Shown here: one piece after another, positions 15,285 through 25,086 of the stretch
Position numbering within the stretch: the first letter of the stretch is position 1
Layout of the letters: every line of letters begins with the position of its first letter
Assembly: GCA_003216715.1 (NCBI GenBank)
Contig: QCIK01000009.1
Coordinates: 1 to 64,000, forward strand
DNA length: 64,000 nt
Reading direction: 5' to 3'
Source: Prochlorococcus sp. AG-402-L09
Lineage (GTDB): Bacteria > Cyanobacteriota > Cyanobacteriia > PCC-6307 > Cyanobiaceae
Translations under genes and position numbers: made by a program
Notes under the pieces: generated by a model
The model's input: only the letters and a program-made list of their open reading frames with translations
Databases searched by the model: none
Told to the model about the DNA's origin: nothing

Positions 15285-17159
15285 TTAATTTAAAACTTTT
15301 TCGGGCATGACACTATTGGAGAGCATTTCTTTAAGCTCATCTCCCTCTATAACTTCTTTCTCAAGGATCTTTTGAGATATGTCTTCTAATAATGAAAGAT
15401 TATTCTTAAGAATGTTTAAGGCACTTTCATGAGCATCATCTACCAAACTTCTAACTTCTTTATCAATTGCTTGAGCTGTTGCATCACTTAATTCTCGTCT
15501 TGGGTTGTTATTTCCTCCAAGGAATTGACCTCCTCCTTGCTTATCGTATGCCAAAGGTCCAAGAATATCGCTCATACCATAGGTTCCTACCATTTGTTCT
15601 GCTAGATCAGTAGCTCTTTGGAGATCATTTGATGCTCCAGTGGTAATTTTTCCAAAGATTATTTCTTCTGCGGACCTACCACCAAGGAGAGTAGCTATTT
15701 GCCCTTGTAAATCCTCTTTTGAATTTAAAAATCTTTCCTCAGTAGGCAATTGAAGGGTATATCCCAAGGCACTCATTCCTCTAGGAACAATAGATATTTT
15801 TGCTACTTTGCTACCACCAGGCATTAGGTGTCCAACTATTGCATGGCCAACCTCATGATAGGCAACAATTTTTTTCTCATCGTCTTGCAAAACTCTACTT
15901 TTTTTCTCTAGTCCTGCAACAACTCTCTCAATAGCTTCATTTAAATCTTTTTGTTCAACTGATGTTCTTTTACCTCTAGCTGCCAAAAGGGCAGCCTCGT
16001 TAACCATATTAGCTAAGTCGGCTCCTGCAAATCCACTAGTAGCTTGAGCAATACGATCTAGATCGATTTCGTTTGAAAGTTTAACTTTCTTAGTATAAAT
16101 TTCTAAGATAGTTTTTCTCCCAGATAAATCAGGTCGATCGACAAGAACTTGTCTATCAAATCTACCTGGACGAAGTAATGCTGCGTCTAATACTTCTGGT
16201 TGGTTGGTGGCAGCAAGCACAATAACTGGTTTGTCTGTTGAAGCAAAACCATCCATCTCAGTAAGTAATTGGTTCAAGGTTTGCTCTCTTTCATCATTAC
16301 CACCAACTACACCCATAGAACCTGATCTGCTTTTACCAATTGCGTCAAGTTCATCTATGAAAATTATACAAGGGGCTTTTTTCTTAGCTTGTTCAAATAA
16401 ATCTCTGACTCTAGCGGCACCTGCACCAACAAATAGTTCAACAAATTCAGAACCAGAAATTATGAAGAAAGGAACTTCAGCTTCACCTGCTACAGCTTTT
16501 GAAAGAAGGGTTTTACCAGTTCCTGGAGGACCAACCAAAAGAACTCCTTTAGGAATTCTTGCACCTATGTCTGTATACCTTTGTGGCTTTTTCAGAAAGT
16601 CAACAATTTCTGTCAATTCATCTTTGGCCTCATCAACTCCAGCTACATCGTCAAAAGTAACTTTTGATTCGTCATCTGGTACATAAACTTTTGCTTTACT
16701 TTTTGTGAAGCTAAGAGCGCCTTGGGCTCCTCCTCCTCCCATGCTTCGACGTGCAAAGAATTGCAAGACAAGAATAAAAATTAGAGGTGGAACTACCCAG
16801 CTAAGAATCGTTGTGAAAATGTTGGGCTTTTTAGGAGGAGCAGCTGCAAACTCTACTCCTTTTTTTTCCAGTCTCTGCGGTAGCTCCATGTCAAAAATTG
16901 GAGTTGTGGCAAGAACTGAAGGTGCTCCTTCTTCCGCTGTAGATAGTTCGTATCTGATTTGATCTTGAGTTATGTATGCACGTTTAACTTCTCCATCATC
17001 AACTTGGTTTATGAATAGGGAATAAGGAACTCTTGGAACTTGAGTGTTTGAACTTGGAAAGAAACTACTAAAAAGAAGTAGGGCTCCAAAACCTATTAGA
17101 ACTAAATTAATTATTCCAAAACGTCTATTAGGTTGATTTTCATCCTGTCGTATTGGCAT
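15285..17159 (-). CDS. ftsH: ATP-dependent zinc metalloprotease FtsH
   Basis: I place the start at ATG 17159 (MPIRQDENQPNRR), giving 624 residues; a longer frame begins with TTG at 17204 and lacks the family's usual N-terminus. Two membrane segments (about 17-36 and 115-135) flank a short lumenal/periplasmic domain. The AAA domain has Walker A GPPGTGKT (about 210-217), Walker B IIFIDELDAIG, and the second region of homology ending LLRPGRFDRQ. The zinc site is HEVGH (about 435-439). It degrades damaged membrane proteins; in cyanobacteria FtsH complexes act in photosystem II repair, but which paralogue this is cannot be decided here. Confidence 0.95.
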   Translation of the reverse strand: MPIRQDENQPNRRFGIINLVLIGFGALLLFSSFFPSSNTQVPRVPYSLFINQVDDGEVKRAYITQDQIRYELSTAEEGAPSVLATTPIFDMELPQRLEKKGVEFAAAPPKKPNIFTTILSWVVPPLIFILVLQFFARRSMGGGGAQGALSFTKSKAKVYVPDDESKVTFDDVAGVDEAKDELTEIVDFLKKPQRYTDIGARIPKGVLLVGPPGTGKTLLSKAVAGEAEVPFFIISGSEFVELFVGAGAARVRDLFEQAKKKAPCIIFIDELDAIGKSRSGSMGVVGGNDEREQTLNQLLTEMDGFASTDKPVIVLAATNQPEVLDAALLRPGRFDRQVLVDRPDLSGRKTILEIYTKKVKLSNEIDLDRIAQATSGFAGADLANMVNEAALLAARGKRTSVEQKDLNEAIERVVAGLEKKSRVLQDDEKKIVAYHEVGHAIVGHLMPGGSKVAKISIVPRGMSALGYTLQLPTEERFLNSKEDLQGQIATLLGGRSAEEIIFGKITTGASNDLQRATDLAEQMVGTYGMSDILGPLAYDKQGGGQFLGGNNNPRRELSDATAQAIDKEVRSLVDDAHESALNILKNNLSLLEDISQKILEKEVIEGDELKEMLSNSVMPEKVLN

Positions 17160-17264
17160 TAGCAAAAACTTATTTTCTACTAAGTTAATCAACTTTCCTC
17201 CCAAATCGACTTGTTTAACTGGAGGGAGATCCGAACGAATATATAATTTTAAAAAATTAATGCA

Positions 17265-18359
17265 CTAAAAGATTAGACTCCAACAAAGATCTTCCCCTTT
17301 TTGTTCTAAAAAAGAATGTTGCAACTTGTAGGTAGAATTTATTGATTCAAATCCAAAACTGTTCAAAGGACTCATTGCAGAGTTACCTCCTAAGAGTTTT
17401 GGTGCGACAAAAACTACTAATTCCTGAACACATTCAGCCTCAATTGCACTTGTAGCTAGAAGAGGTCCGCATTCCCAGAGGATTTTATTACAACCTCTTT
17501 TCGCAAGTGAGGTAAGTAATTCAGTTGGATCATTCGAATTTAATCTCAATTTCTCTAGACCATCTGGCAAATCAGAAAAAAAAGCTTCATCCCCTTCTGG
17601 CCCATAAGCAATTAACGTCTTTGCAATTTTTGTATCCCAAAGTTTTGCAGATTTAGGTAGATCCAATGACCTTGAGAAAATCACCCTTAAAGGTTCAAAA
17701 TTTGATTTTCCTCTTGAAGTCAAAAGAGGATCATCGGCACGAACTGTTCCTCCTCCAACTATTACTGCATCACATTTTGATCTTATTTGATGAACTTTGT
17801 CCCTCGCAGGTTCATTTGTAATCCACTTACTACACCCATTAGGTAAACCTATCCTTCCATCAAGGCTCATTGCCCATTTAAGAATTCCCCATGGACGACC
17901 ATTACGAACTCGAAAAATAAATTCGCGGTTAATATCTTCGCATTCCTGCTTTAAAATCCCTTCTATCACTTCTAATCCAGCATCTTTTAATCTTGAAATT
18001 CCATTTCCTGAAACTCTTGGATCTGGATCAACCATTCCAATAACAACTCTTTTGAGACCTGCTTTTACAATTGCTTCTGTACAGGGTGGTGTTAAGCCTT
18101 GATGGCAACATGGTTCCAGAGTTACAACTATTGTTCCTCCAATTGACTTATCACCAGCTTGATTAAGTGCTTCTATTTCAGCATGAGCATTTCCTGCTCC
18201 AGTATGAAACCCCTCACCAACAAGTCTCCCCATGTTGTCAAGAACAATTGCTCCTACAAGCGGATTGGGACTTGTTCTAGCATTTGCTAATAGTGCTAAT
18301 TGTATTGAACGCCGCATCCATGGCACCCATCTTTTCTGATCCATAGGTAAATTAATCAT
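17265..18359 (-). CDS. ribD: Bifunctional riboflavin deaminase/reductase RibD
   Basis: ATG 18359 (MINLPMDQKRW) gives 364 residues and avoids overlap with the upstream gene, which stops at 18361; a GTG at 18386 would extend it by nine residues. The deaminase domain has the zinc motif HAE (about 59-61) and EPCCHQGLTPPC. The reductase domain follows with GILKWAMSLDGRIG and later GGGTVRADDPLLTSRG. It carries out two steps of riboflavin synthesis. The distal ribF (FAD synthesis) lies in the same window but is not co-transcribed. Confidence 0.94.
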   Translation of the reverse strand: MINLPMDQKRWVPWMRRSIQLALLANARTSPNPLVGAIVLDNMGRLVGEGFHTGAGNAHAEIEALNQAGDKSIGGTIVVTLEPCCHQGLTPPCTEAIVKAGLKRVVIGMVDPDPRVSGNGISRLKDAGLEVIEGILKQECEDINREFIFRVRNGRPWGILKWAMSLDGRIGLPNGCSKWITNEPARDKVHQIRSKCDAVIVGGGTVRADDPLLTSRGKSNFEPLRVIFSRSLDLPKSAKLWDTKIAKTLIAYGPEGDEAFFSDLPDGLEKLRLNSNDPTELLTSLAKRGCNKILWECGPLLATSAIEAECVQELVVFVAPKLLGGNSAMSPLNSFGFESINSTYKLQHSFLEQKGEDLCWSLIF

Positions 18360-18360
18360 T

Positions 18361-18858
18361 TTATTGAACCAATGTTCGCCATTCACTTACGAGATAAGGC
18401 GGAATTGGTAAATCATTTATTAATCCTGGCAAACTCAATCTTAAAGGTCTGTTTTTATCCAAATCAGCAATCAAAGGGCCAATATCAAATTCTGCAGCAG
18501 AATCATTCAAAGTTTCAGATCTAACTTTACTTTGGTTTGTAATGTCTTTGAGCTCCCAATTCTTTCTTCCAGAATTAATTATTAAATTGGTAGGATGATC
18601 AAACCTTAAAGATCCTGGGAACCCTACAATTCTTAAAGTTAATTTCATTGAGCCTTTCGAACTTGGATATACAATGACTTGCCAAGTTTGGTAATCCAAG
18701 TCTCTCAGACTTTCCAAACTTCTTTTAATCTCTCTTTGATGATTAGTTATATTATCACTGGAATCTGCATAAGTAATTTTTGAAATAGTAAAAAAACAAC
18801 AACAAATCAAAAGATAAGAAATTATTTGAAGTAAAAAAGTTTTAAGAAAACCTTCCAT
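18361..18858 (-). CDS. DUF3122 family exported protein
   Basis: Best start is ATG 18858 (MEGFLKTFLLQ, 165 residues) or ATG 18870; the frame reaches back to 18894. A hydrophobic signal segment (FLLQIISYLLICCCFFTIS) with a likely cleavage after TYA indicates export. The rest (DYQTWQVIVYPSSKGSMKLTLRIVGFPG, later IPPYLVSEWRTLV) matches the cyanobacterial DUF3122 pattern; function unknown. The start overlaps the end of the small gene at 18842 by some 17 bases and the stop abuts ribD, so the three are probably an operon. Confidence 0.7.
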   Translation of the reverse strand: MEGFLKTFLLQIISYLLICCCFFTISKITYADSSDNITNHQREIKRSLESLRDLDYQTWQVIVYPSSKGSMKLTLRIVGFPGSLRFDHPTNLIINSGRKNWELKDITNQSKVRSETLNDSAAEFDIGPLIADLDKNRPLRLSLPGLINDLPIPPYLVSEWRTLVQ

Positions 18859-19129
18859 CACTAATTTCATATTGTTCTGATTCAAGTAGCGCATCTAATG
18901 CAATTGCTGAGCGAACGAGTGACTGATATTTCTTAATGATACGTTGATTGCGTTCAATTATTTTCGAAGAATCATATTTTTCTGAATAATTAATCGGATT
19001 TTGGAAGACCTCAATACCTTCGTCCATTAGTTCTAAATCTTTTTGTTGATTAATCAAAGCTATCAAAATCTCATGAAGACGAGATCTTCTACCTAAGTGC
19101 TCTTCAGTTTCATTTTTTTTAAGATTCAC
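18842..19129 (-). CDS. Conserved small protein of unknown function, 95 residues
   Basis: GTG start at 19129. Soluble, helix-rich and charged (HLGRRSRLHEILIALINQQKDLELMDEG..., ALDALLESEQYEISDGRFS). It looks like a real picocyanobacterial gene because its 3' end overlaps the next gene in operon fashion (unknown - DUF3122 - ribD). No function can be assigned. It is divergent from cobL, and the 98-bp gap between them must carry both promoters. Confidence 0.65.
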   Translation of the reverse strand: MNLKKNETEEHLGRRSRLHEILIALINQQKDLELMDEGIEVFQNPINYSEKYDSSKIIERNQRIIKKYQSLVRSAIALDALLESEQYEISDGRFS

Positions 19130-19227
19130 AAAATTCTAGAACTAACTATTGAAGTTTTAGTTGATTTTCATCGGAAAAATAGTAAAGCTATAAAAAAGAA
19201 ATTTTTCTACGTCCATTGATCTAAACC

Positions 19228-20511
19228 ATGCAAAACGAGCCTAATCAAATACATGTAATAGGAATTGATACTTCAAGTGTGAAAAGTTTTTTTGAAGCTA
19301 AAGAAAAACAAATATTCAAAGCAGCAAGAATCGCAGCTCCTCAAAGAATTTTAGATTCATTCAAGATGTGGTTAAAGGATAAAAATGTAAAAAACAATAT
19401 GGAGTTCGTTTCCACTGACAAATTAAATGACTTTATAAATTTATTAAAAAAGGAAGATAAAAAAACAATTATTTTTTCAGGAGGTGATCCTCTATGGTTT
19501 GGAATTGGTAGATTATTAATACAAAATTTTCCTTTATCAAAACTTTATTTCGAGCCAGCTCCCACTTCTTTCCAACTAGCTTTTTCAAGACTGGGGAAAC
19601 CTTGGCAAGACACACAATGGATCAGTCTTCATGGAAGAGATCAGATTGCATTTGAAAAAATAATTAAAAAACTTCCTTCATCACTAGTAGTTTTAACCGA
19701 CTCTAATAAAGGAGGTGCTAAAGAAGTTTATAAATTGCTTCATTCATTAGAACTTGAGAAAAAATATGAATTTTGGACTTTTGAGAGACTTGGATATAAA
19801 AATGAAAGAATCAAAAAGATTAATGCGATTAATGATTTTCCAATTGATCTTGATCCATTACATCTCGTGATTCTTTTTGAAAAGTTAGAGCCACTAAAAA
19901 AACCAGAAGAATTACCTTTATTTGGAATAAATGATTCAATATTCCTTCAAAATTCAGACTGCCCAGGATTAATGACAAAAAAAGAAGTTAGAGTTCAACT
20001 GCTTTCCGAACTTAATCTTCCAAGAGAAGGAGTAATATGGGATATAGGTAGCGGCGTTGGAAGTATAGGTTTAGAGGCATTAAGGATATCTCCAAACATG
20101 AGATTAGTGTCCGTAGACAAAAGAATTGGAAGTAAAAATATAATAGAAGAGAATGCAAAAAGACTTGGAGTAATTCCATCTTTGATAATTGAAGACGAAA
20201 TATTAAATGTATTTAAAGAGCATAAGATAACAGATAGTCTTTCATCTCCAGATAGAGTAATTATAGGAGGTGGGGGATCGTATTTACATTTAATTATTGA
20301 AGAAGTATTGAAAAGAATTAATAGTTGCTCTATATTAATAATACCCTTAATATCATTAAAATCATTATCAAAACTAGAGTCTTTACTAAGAAATAAAGTC
20401 AAGAAACTATCTATTAGCCAGCATCAATCATATAGAGGTGTAAGTATTGGAGATGATATAAGATTGTCTCCTTTAAATCCTGTCTTTATTTTAAAAGGTG
20501 AGTTACTTTAA
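19228..20511 (+). CDS. cobL: Precorrin-6Y C5,15-methyltransferase (decarboxylating), CobL/CbiET
   Basis: 427 residues, ATG start. Two fused methyltransferase domains. The N-terminal one is CbiE-like, with VIGID at 10-14 and IIFSGGDPLWFGIG at about 81. The C-terminal one is CbiT-like, from about 240, with the SAM motif VIWDIGSGVGSIGLEA (about 269). It methylates C5 and C15 and decarboxylates precorrin-6B in corrin ring synthesis, here towards pseudocobalamin in cyanobacteria. It stands alone on the plus strand. Its length fits the fused CobL form. Confidence 0.93.
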   Translation: MQNEPNQIHVIGIDTSSVKSFFEAKEKQIFKAARIAAPQRILDSFKMWLKDKNVKNNMEFVSTDKLNDFINLLKKEDKKTIIFSGGDPLWFGIGRLLIQNFPLSKLYFEPAPTSFQLAFSRLGKPWQDTQWISLHGRDQIAFEKIIKKLPSSLVVLTDSNKGGAKEVYKLLHSLELEKKYEFWTFERLGYKNERIKKINAINDFPIDLDPLHLVILFEKLEPLKKPEELPLFGINDSIFLQNSDCPGLMTKKEVRVQLLSELNLPREGVIWDIGSGVGSIGLEALRISPNMRLVSVDKRIGSKNIIEENAKRLGVIPSLIIEDEILNVFKEHKITDSLSSPDRVIIGGGGSYLHLIIEEVLKRINSCSILIIPLISLKSLSKLESLLRNKVKKLSISQHQSYRGVSIGDDIRLSPLNPVFILKGELL

Positions 20512-20513
20512 TT

Positions 20514-21422
20514 TTATCTTTTATCAGGTTTCGCTACATGAGGTAATCCCCAGCCTAATTTATTTCTAAGAACTTGAAAGAACTCATGGTCTGAAAGTCT
20601 AATAAATTTAACTGGATGATCACTTTTTCTTATTAAGACCCGATCCTCTGGCCACACATAGCAGCCTGCACTGCCATCTACAACCATCATCAATCGCTCA
20701 GGCGTCGCAGGAAAAACTGTTACTGGTTCTTCATTACTAAAAACAAGTGCTCTTGATGCCAGTGAATGAGGAGATATTGGGGTAAGTTGCAAAACAGGGC
20801 AATCTGGAGTAATAACTGGTCCCCCAGCACTTAGTGAATAAGCAGTTGAGCCTGTAGGAGTAGAAAGAATTACACCATCTGCAGAAATGTCTACGGGCGC
20901 ATGCCGACCAACAGAAATTTCAAAATGACACATACTTGTCATAGGCTCCCTATGTAATGCCATTTCGTTAAGGCAAAGGGCTTCCCATCTGCATTGATCT
21001 CCTCTCATAACACTTACTACAAGGCTAGTTCTCTCCTCAATTTTCCATTTTCTTGCAACTAAATGTTTGAAAATTTCATCTATATCTGAAAGGTACGCCT
21101 CAGCTAAAAAGCCTAGATGTCCTGTATTTATAGTGAGGATGGGGATACCCAAAGGTGCAGTTTGCCTTGCTGCAGACAAGACAGTTCCATCACCTCCTAA
21201 TACAACAGCAAACAAAATTGAAGAATCAAAGCCATCTGGAATACATGAGTTGTATCGTTGTGAACTCATATATTGATCAGGATTAGCAAAACCTAATAAA
21301 CCGCCTGCACTGCTAACTCTGACAACATCAAAACCAGAATCTTCTAGTTTCTTTTGAAAAGTTTTTGCTGTTTTAATAGCAAGCTCTTTTCCGTCATTAA
21401 CGATCAGTCCTACTCGGGGCAC
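20514..21422 (-). CDS. nadK: NAD kinase
   Basis: 302 residues, GTG start. GGDGT at 76-80 is the diagnostic ATP-NAD kinase motif; LNEMALHR and [21 protein letters not shown] (about 190-205) bind NAD. It phosphorylates NAD to NADP. Cyanobacteria carry two NAD kinases and this one belongs to the shorter bacterial type. It is convergent with cobL (2-bp gap) and follows pheS on the same strand, 96 bp apart. Confidence 0.94.
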   Translation of the reverse strand: MPRVGLIVNDGKELAIKTAKTFQKKLEDSGFDVVRVSSAGGLLGFANPDQYMSSQRYNSCIPDGFDSSILFAVVLGGDGTVLSAARQTAPLGIPILTINTGHLGFLAEAYLSDIDEIFKHLVARKWKIEERTSLVVSVMRGDQCRWEALCLNEMALHREPMTSMCHFEISVGRHAPVDISADGVILSTPTGSTAYSLSAGGPVITPDCPVLQLTPISPHSLASRALVFSNEEPVTVFPATPERLMMVVDGSAGCYVWPEDRVLIRKSDHPVKFIRLSDHEFFQVLRNKLGWGLPHVAKPDKR

Positions 21423-21518
21423 CGATCATACTTCACAAACTATCTATCAATATTAGCAATTAAATGTGAATAATATTTATTTAATACAATAAAAGATTAA
21501 TTCAAAAAATATTTAATT

Positions 21519-22526
21519 TTAAAATTGCTCTAAAAATCTGAGATCACTTGTATACAACTTTCGAATATCATCAACGCCATGACGAACCATACAAAATCTT
21601 TCAACACCAAGTCCAGCAGCAAATCCACTGTATTTTTCTGGATCAATCCCTAATCCTTCGAGGACAGCAGGATCGACCATTCCGCAACCCATAACTTCTA
21701 ACCATTTGCCTCTCCATTGAACATCAACTTCTGCTGATGGTTCAGTAAATGGGAAATAACTAGCTCTAAATCTAATCGGTAGATCTCCAAAAAAAGCTTT
21801 TAAAAAAGCCATTACGGTTCCTCTTAAATGGCTAAAGTCAAGCTTTTCATCAATTGCCAACACCTCTATTTGATGGAACACCGGAGAATGAGTTGCATCA
21901 ACGGCATCTCTCCGATAAACACGACCAGGAGAAACAATTCTTACAGGAGGCTTATTGCTCTCAAGTGAACGAATCTGAACAGGCGAAGTATGAGTTCTTA
22001 AAAGATATTCTCCACCCAAATAAAAAGTATCTTGCATATCTCTAGCTGGATGGTCTGGCGGAATATTTAGTGCCTCAAAATTGTAGTAATCATTTTCTAT
22101 CTCTGGCCCTTCAGAGACTTGGTATCCAAGACCCAAAAAAAGATCAATTATTTGCTCAGTAGTTGTTATTAAAGGGTGCCTATGTCCTTGAGAAATACCA
22201 GTTGGAGGTGCTGTAACATCTATAGTTTCTTTTATTAGTATCTGATTTAAAGACTGAGTTTTTAAAAATTCAAGCTTTTCTTTTATTAGCTCTTGCAATT
22301 GAGTTTTTAAAACGTTCGCTCTTTGACCAATTAAAGGTCTTTCCTCGCCAGAAAGATTTTTCATCTCTCCCAAAAGAAGTGAGAGTTTTCCTTTTTTTCC
22401 AAGGAAAGCCAACCTTAATTTGTCTATTGATTCAGAATTTTCAGAAGCAGCAATCTCTTTTGCAGCCTCGTTTTCTAAAATCTCAAGCTCATTAATGAGC
22501 TGTTTTAGGGATAATGTTGAACTCAA
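21519..22526 (-). CDS. pheS: Phenylalanine-tRNA ligase alpha subunit
   Basis: 335 residues, TTG start preceded by AGGA at good spacing. An N-terminal coiled-coil (about 1-90) is followed by the class II synthetase core: HPL near 115, [24 protein letters not shown] (motif 2) and [22 protein letters not shown] (motif 3, near the C-terminus). It pairs with PheT (not in this window) to charge tRNA-Phe. It is divergent from surE. Confidence 0.96.
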   Translation of the reverse strand: MSSTLSLKQLINELEILENEAAKEIAASENSESIDKLRLAFLGKKGKLSLLLGEMKNLSGEERPLIGQRANVLKTQLQELIKEKLEFLKTQSLNQILIKETIDVTAPPTGISQGHRHPLITTTEQIIDLFLGLGYQVSEGPEIENDYYNFEALNIPPDHPARDMQDTFYLGGEYLLRTHTSPVQIRSLESNKPPVRIVSPGRVYRRDAVDATHSPVFHQIEVLAIDEKLDFSHLRGTVMAFLKAFFGDLPIRFRASYFPFTEPSAEVDVQWRGKWLEVMGCGMVDPAVLEGLGIDPEKYSGFAAGLGVERFCMVRHGVDDIRKLYTSDLRFLEQF

Positions 22527-22593
22527 TGAATTCCTATCTCAAGTACTAGTTTAATCGGCAATCAGTCCAAGTTCTAAAAACCAATCGTTCAAA

Positions 22594-23382
22594 ATGAAAA
22601 CATTGAGAATTTTAATTAGTAATGATGATGGAGTTTTTGCAGAAGGAATAAGAACACTTGCCACATCTGCAGCTAGCAGAGGACATGAAGTTACTGTGGT
22701 TTGCCCTGATCAAGAAAGATCAGCAACTGGTCATGGATTAACTTTACATTCTCCAATAAGAGCTGAAAAAGCAGACGAATTATTTGGAGAAGGTATTAAA
22801 GCTTGGGGGTGTAGTGGGACGCCAGCTGATTGCGTAAAACTCGCACTTAATGAACTTCTTGATCAAAAGCCAGATTTAATTCTTTCTGGAATTAATCATG
22901 GACCTAATCTAGGCACAGATATTTTTTGCTCAGGAACTGTGGCTGCAGCGCTTGAAGGGACTTTAGATGGAATCCCATCTATTGCAGTAAGCATTGCAAG
23001 TTTCCAATGGAAAAGTTTTAGTTTTGCTGGGAAAATAGCTTTAGATATTGCAGAGAAAGCAATTGAACAAAGTTGGCCAAAAAATTTACTCCTAAATTTA
23101 AATATCCCTCCTTGCGAAGAGAAAGAAATGGGAGATTTGGTTTGGACTAGACTCTCAATAAGACAATATGAAGAACAATTTATTCGTCGAGTCGACCCTA
23201 GAGGTAATACCTATTTTTGGATGGCTGGAGAAGCTGTAAAAGATCTTCAATCAGCTGGAGAAGGACCTACAGGATGGCCAAGTGATGTATCTCAAATAGC
23301 TTTATGCTGTCCTTCATTAACACCTATTCAACCAGATCTTTTTTGGAGAGGAGATTTAGATGATTTACCAAAATTAATCTAA
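22594..23382 (+). CDS. surE: 5'/3'-nucleotidase SurE
   Basis: 262 residues, ATG start. ILISNDDG (7-14) holds the metal-binding Asp pair; [25 protein letters not shown] (about 100-125) is the diagnostic SurE motif. It removes phosphate from nucleotides and short polyphosphates, often in stress survival. Normal length. It ends 3 bp from the convergent DUF3611 gene. Confidence 0.95.
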   Translation: MKTLRILISNDDGVFAEGIRTLATSAASRGHEVTVVCPDQERSATGHGLTLHSPIRAEKADELFGEGIKAWGCSGTPADCVKLALNELLDQKPDLILSGINHGPNLGTDIFCSGTVAAALEGTLDGIPSIAVSIASFQWKSFSFAGKIALDIAEKAIEQSWPKNLLLNLNIPPCEEKEMGDLVWTRLSIRQYEEQFIRRVDPRGNTYFWMAGEAVKDLQSAGEGPTGWPSDVSQIALCCPSLTPIQPDLFWRGDLDDLPKLI

Positions 23383-23385
23383 AAG

Positions 23386-23949
23386 TTAGTTTTTCCTGAA
23401 AATCCTTTGCAATAGCCACAAAGAAAAAATCAGCCCAATTAAGTGGGCAAATAAAACTTGTGTATTACTTAAGACAGAAAGCATTTCTAAAGAAGTTATT
23501 GGATAATTTTCCATTGCCCTCATACCTGCACCAATAGAAATTCCAGGGGCTTGCATTGACGCCTGAACGAATAAAGCGCCTGCCAAAGATTGATATCCAA
23601 CCGATGAAAAAACCAATCCAACTAAATCGACAATCAAGCCTCTCTTAAGTAATCGACTTGTTTCACCTCTACTTGGACGAGCCTCGCTACCTAAAGCTCT
23701 ACCAGTCTTTACTATCAACCAGCCTTGCCAAAGACTAAACAACAATAAAATGAATGCCAATGTCGTGAGAGACAAACCTGGCCCTAAGCCCAATGCTCTC
23801 TCTGAGTTTCTAGCTAAACTACTTCCAACATTGTTGAACAACAAAACACCCACTACCACTACACCCAAAATTGTTTGAATCCAAAAACGAATCCAACCAA
23901 TTCTTCTCAAACCTAGAGAAAGCAATTGAAAGTCGCGTTGATCTGCCAT
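23386..23949 (-). CDS. DUF3611 family membrane protein
   Basis: ATG 23949 (MADQRDFQLLSLGLRRIGW) gives 187 residues and fits the family; the frame extends to 23991, which would overlap ribF. Four membrane segments (about 20-40, 65-90, 115-135, 160-180) are seen by eye. The family is restricted to cyanobacteria and chloroplasts and its function is unknown. It is divergent from ribF. Confidence 0.75.
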   Translation of the reverse strand: MADQRDFQLLSLGLRRIGWIRFWIQTILGVVVVGVLLFNNVGSSLARNSERALGLGPGLSLTTLAFILLLFSLWQGWLIVKTGRALGSEARPSRGETSRLLKRGLIVDLVGLVFSSVGYQSLAGALFVQASMQAPGISIGAGMRAMENYPITSLEMLSVLSNTQVLFAHLIGLIFSLWLLQRIFRKN

Positions 23950-24009
23950 CACGATGAATAAGGCGATAAACCAAACTTGCCATCTAAGCACAAAAATTGC
24001 ACGTTTATC

Positions 24010-24939
24010 TTGATCCCTCTCTGTGCTCCTGAAAATGCAAAACTCCCTACTGCACTTGCTTTAGGGAGTTTTGATGGTCTTCACTTAGGTCATAAAAAAG
24101 TAATAAAAGCCATCTCTCAAGAATCACTTGGTGTCCCAACAGTTGTCAGTTTCTGGCCTCACCCTCGTGAGGTTCTCTTCGGGGAATCAAGATTAAGATT
24201 AGATTTACCTAGTGAGAAAACATCACTACTGGAGCCTCTTGGAATAGAACAATTAGTTTTAGTTCCATTTAATAAAACTCTTGCATCAAAAAATGCAGAG
24301 ACATTTGTAGACGAAATCCTAGTAAAAACCCTTCAAGCTAAACACATAGCAGTTGGAGAAAATTTTAGGTTTGGACGCAATAGAGAAGGTGACATTTATA
24401 CTTTAAAAAAGATCGGTGAATCGCTTGGAATAAAAATTTCTACTATTCCTATCCTTGAGGATAATAATGGTCGAATTAGTAGTAGCAGAATACGAAAAGC
24501 ACTCAACGACGGTGATTTAGAACATGCAAAATATCTACTAAAGCGTCCGTATACATTTAGAGGGACAGTGGAGAAAGGTAGGGGGTTAGGTAAAAAAATT
24601 GGATGGCCAACAGCAAATTTAAAAATAGATGGTCGAAAATTCCTTCCATCATTAGGGGTTTATGCAGCTTGGGCTTCAATAGCAAACAAAAATGAACGTT
24701 TCTCAGCCGTCATGAATATGGGACCTCAGCCTACTATTGATCCAAACTCATTATCAGCAGTAGAAGTTCACCTTCTAGAAAAAGAAATCAACCTAATAGG
24801 AGAAGAATTAATTATTGAACCTGTTCACAGAATTAGACTTCAAAAAAAGTTTGAGAGCATTGAAGCACTTAGCGAACAAATAAGTTTAGATGCAAAACTG
24901 GCAAAAGAGATATTGGAAACAACCTCCAAATCTAACTAA
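24010..24939 (+). CDS. ribF: Bifunctional riboflavin kinase/FAD synthetase
   Basis: The start is uncertain: no ATG is present, and TTG 24010 (read MIPLCAPENAK) fits the family's usual N-terminus better than TTG 23977. 309 residues from 24010. The N-terminal FMN adenylyltransferase domain has ALGSFDGLHLGH (nucleotide-binding) and SSSRIRKAL; the C-terminal riboflavin kinase domain has GRGLGKKIGWPTANL (the PTAN motif) and GVYAAW. It makes FMN and then FAD. The gene ends on an 8-base overlap with the minus-strand miniprotein frame at 24932. Confidence 0.93.
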   Translation: MIPLCAPENAKLPTALALGSFDGLHLGHKKVIKAISQESLGVPTVVSFWPHPREVLFGESRLRLDLPSEKTSLLEPLGIEQLVLVPFNKTLASKNAETFVDEILVKTLQAKHIAVGENFRFGRNREGDIYTLKKIGESLGIKISTIPILEDNNGRISSSRIRKALNDGDLEHAKYLLKRPYTFRGTVEKGRGLGKKIGWPTANLKIDGRKFLPSLGVYAAWASIANKNERFSAVMNMGPQPTIDPNSLSAVEVHLLEKEINLIGEELIIEPVHRIRLQKKFESIEALSEQISLDAKLAKEILETTSKSN

Positions 24940-25024
24940 TTGTGGGATAAGCATTAGATAATCCCCACACAACAAACAAACCAATGCCTCCTAACAAAAA
25001 AACACCCCAAATAAGCACGTTCAT
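24932..25024 (-). CDS. 30-residue single-span membrane miniprotein
   Basis: ATG at 25024, stop at 24932. The sequence MNVLIWGVFLLGGIGLFVVW then GLSNAYPTIS is one hydrophobic helix with a short polar tail, the architecture of small photosynthetic-complex subunits. It does not match those I can recall (PetN, PetG, PsbM, PsbT, PsaM, PsaI). A weak GAG lies before the ATG. Frame composition is strongly membrane-like with no biased low-complexity, and it fills most of an otherwise empty gap between ribF and thiE, so I believe it is real. Confidence 0.6.
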   Translation of the reverse strand: MNVLIWGVFLLGGIGLFVVWGLSNAYPTIS

Positions 25025-25086
25025 ATTGTTCTCAGAATCATTTTCCACAATAAAATTTAAATACACATCTTCTAATAAAGGATGAC

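Noticed and set aside
16204-16686. Plus-strand 160-codon frame inside ftsH
   Set aside because: It is antisense to the FtsH ATPase core, whose motifs are unmistakable.
24940-25086. TPP riboswitch upstream of thiE
   Set aside because: The gap lacks the conserved CTGAGA and ACCTGA elements and is mostly the miniprotein frame.
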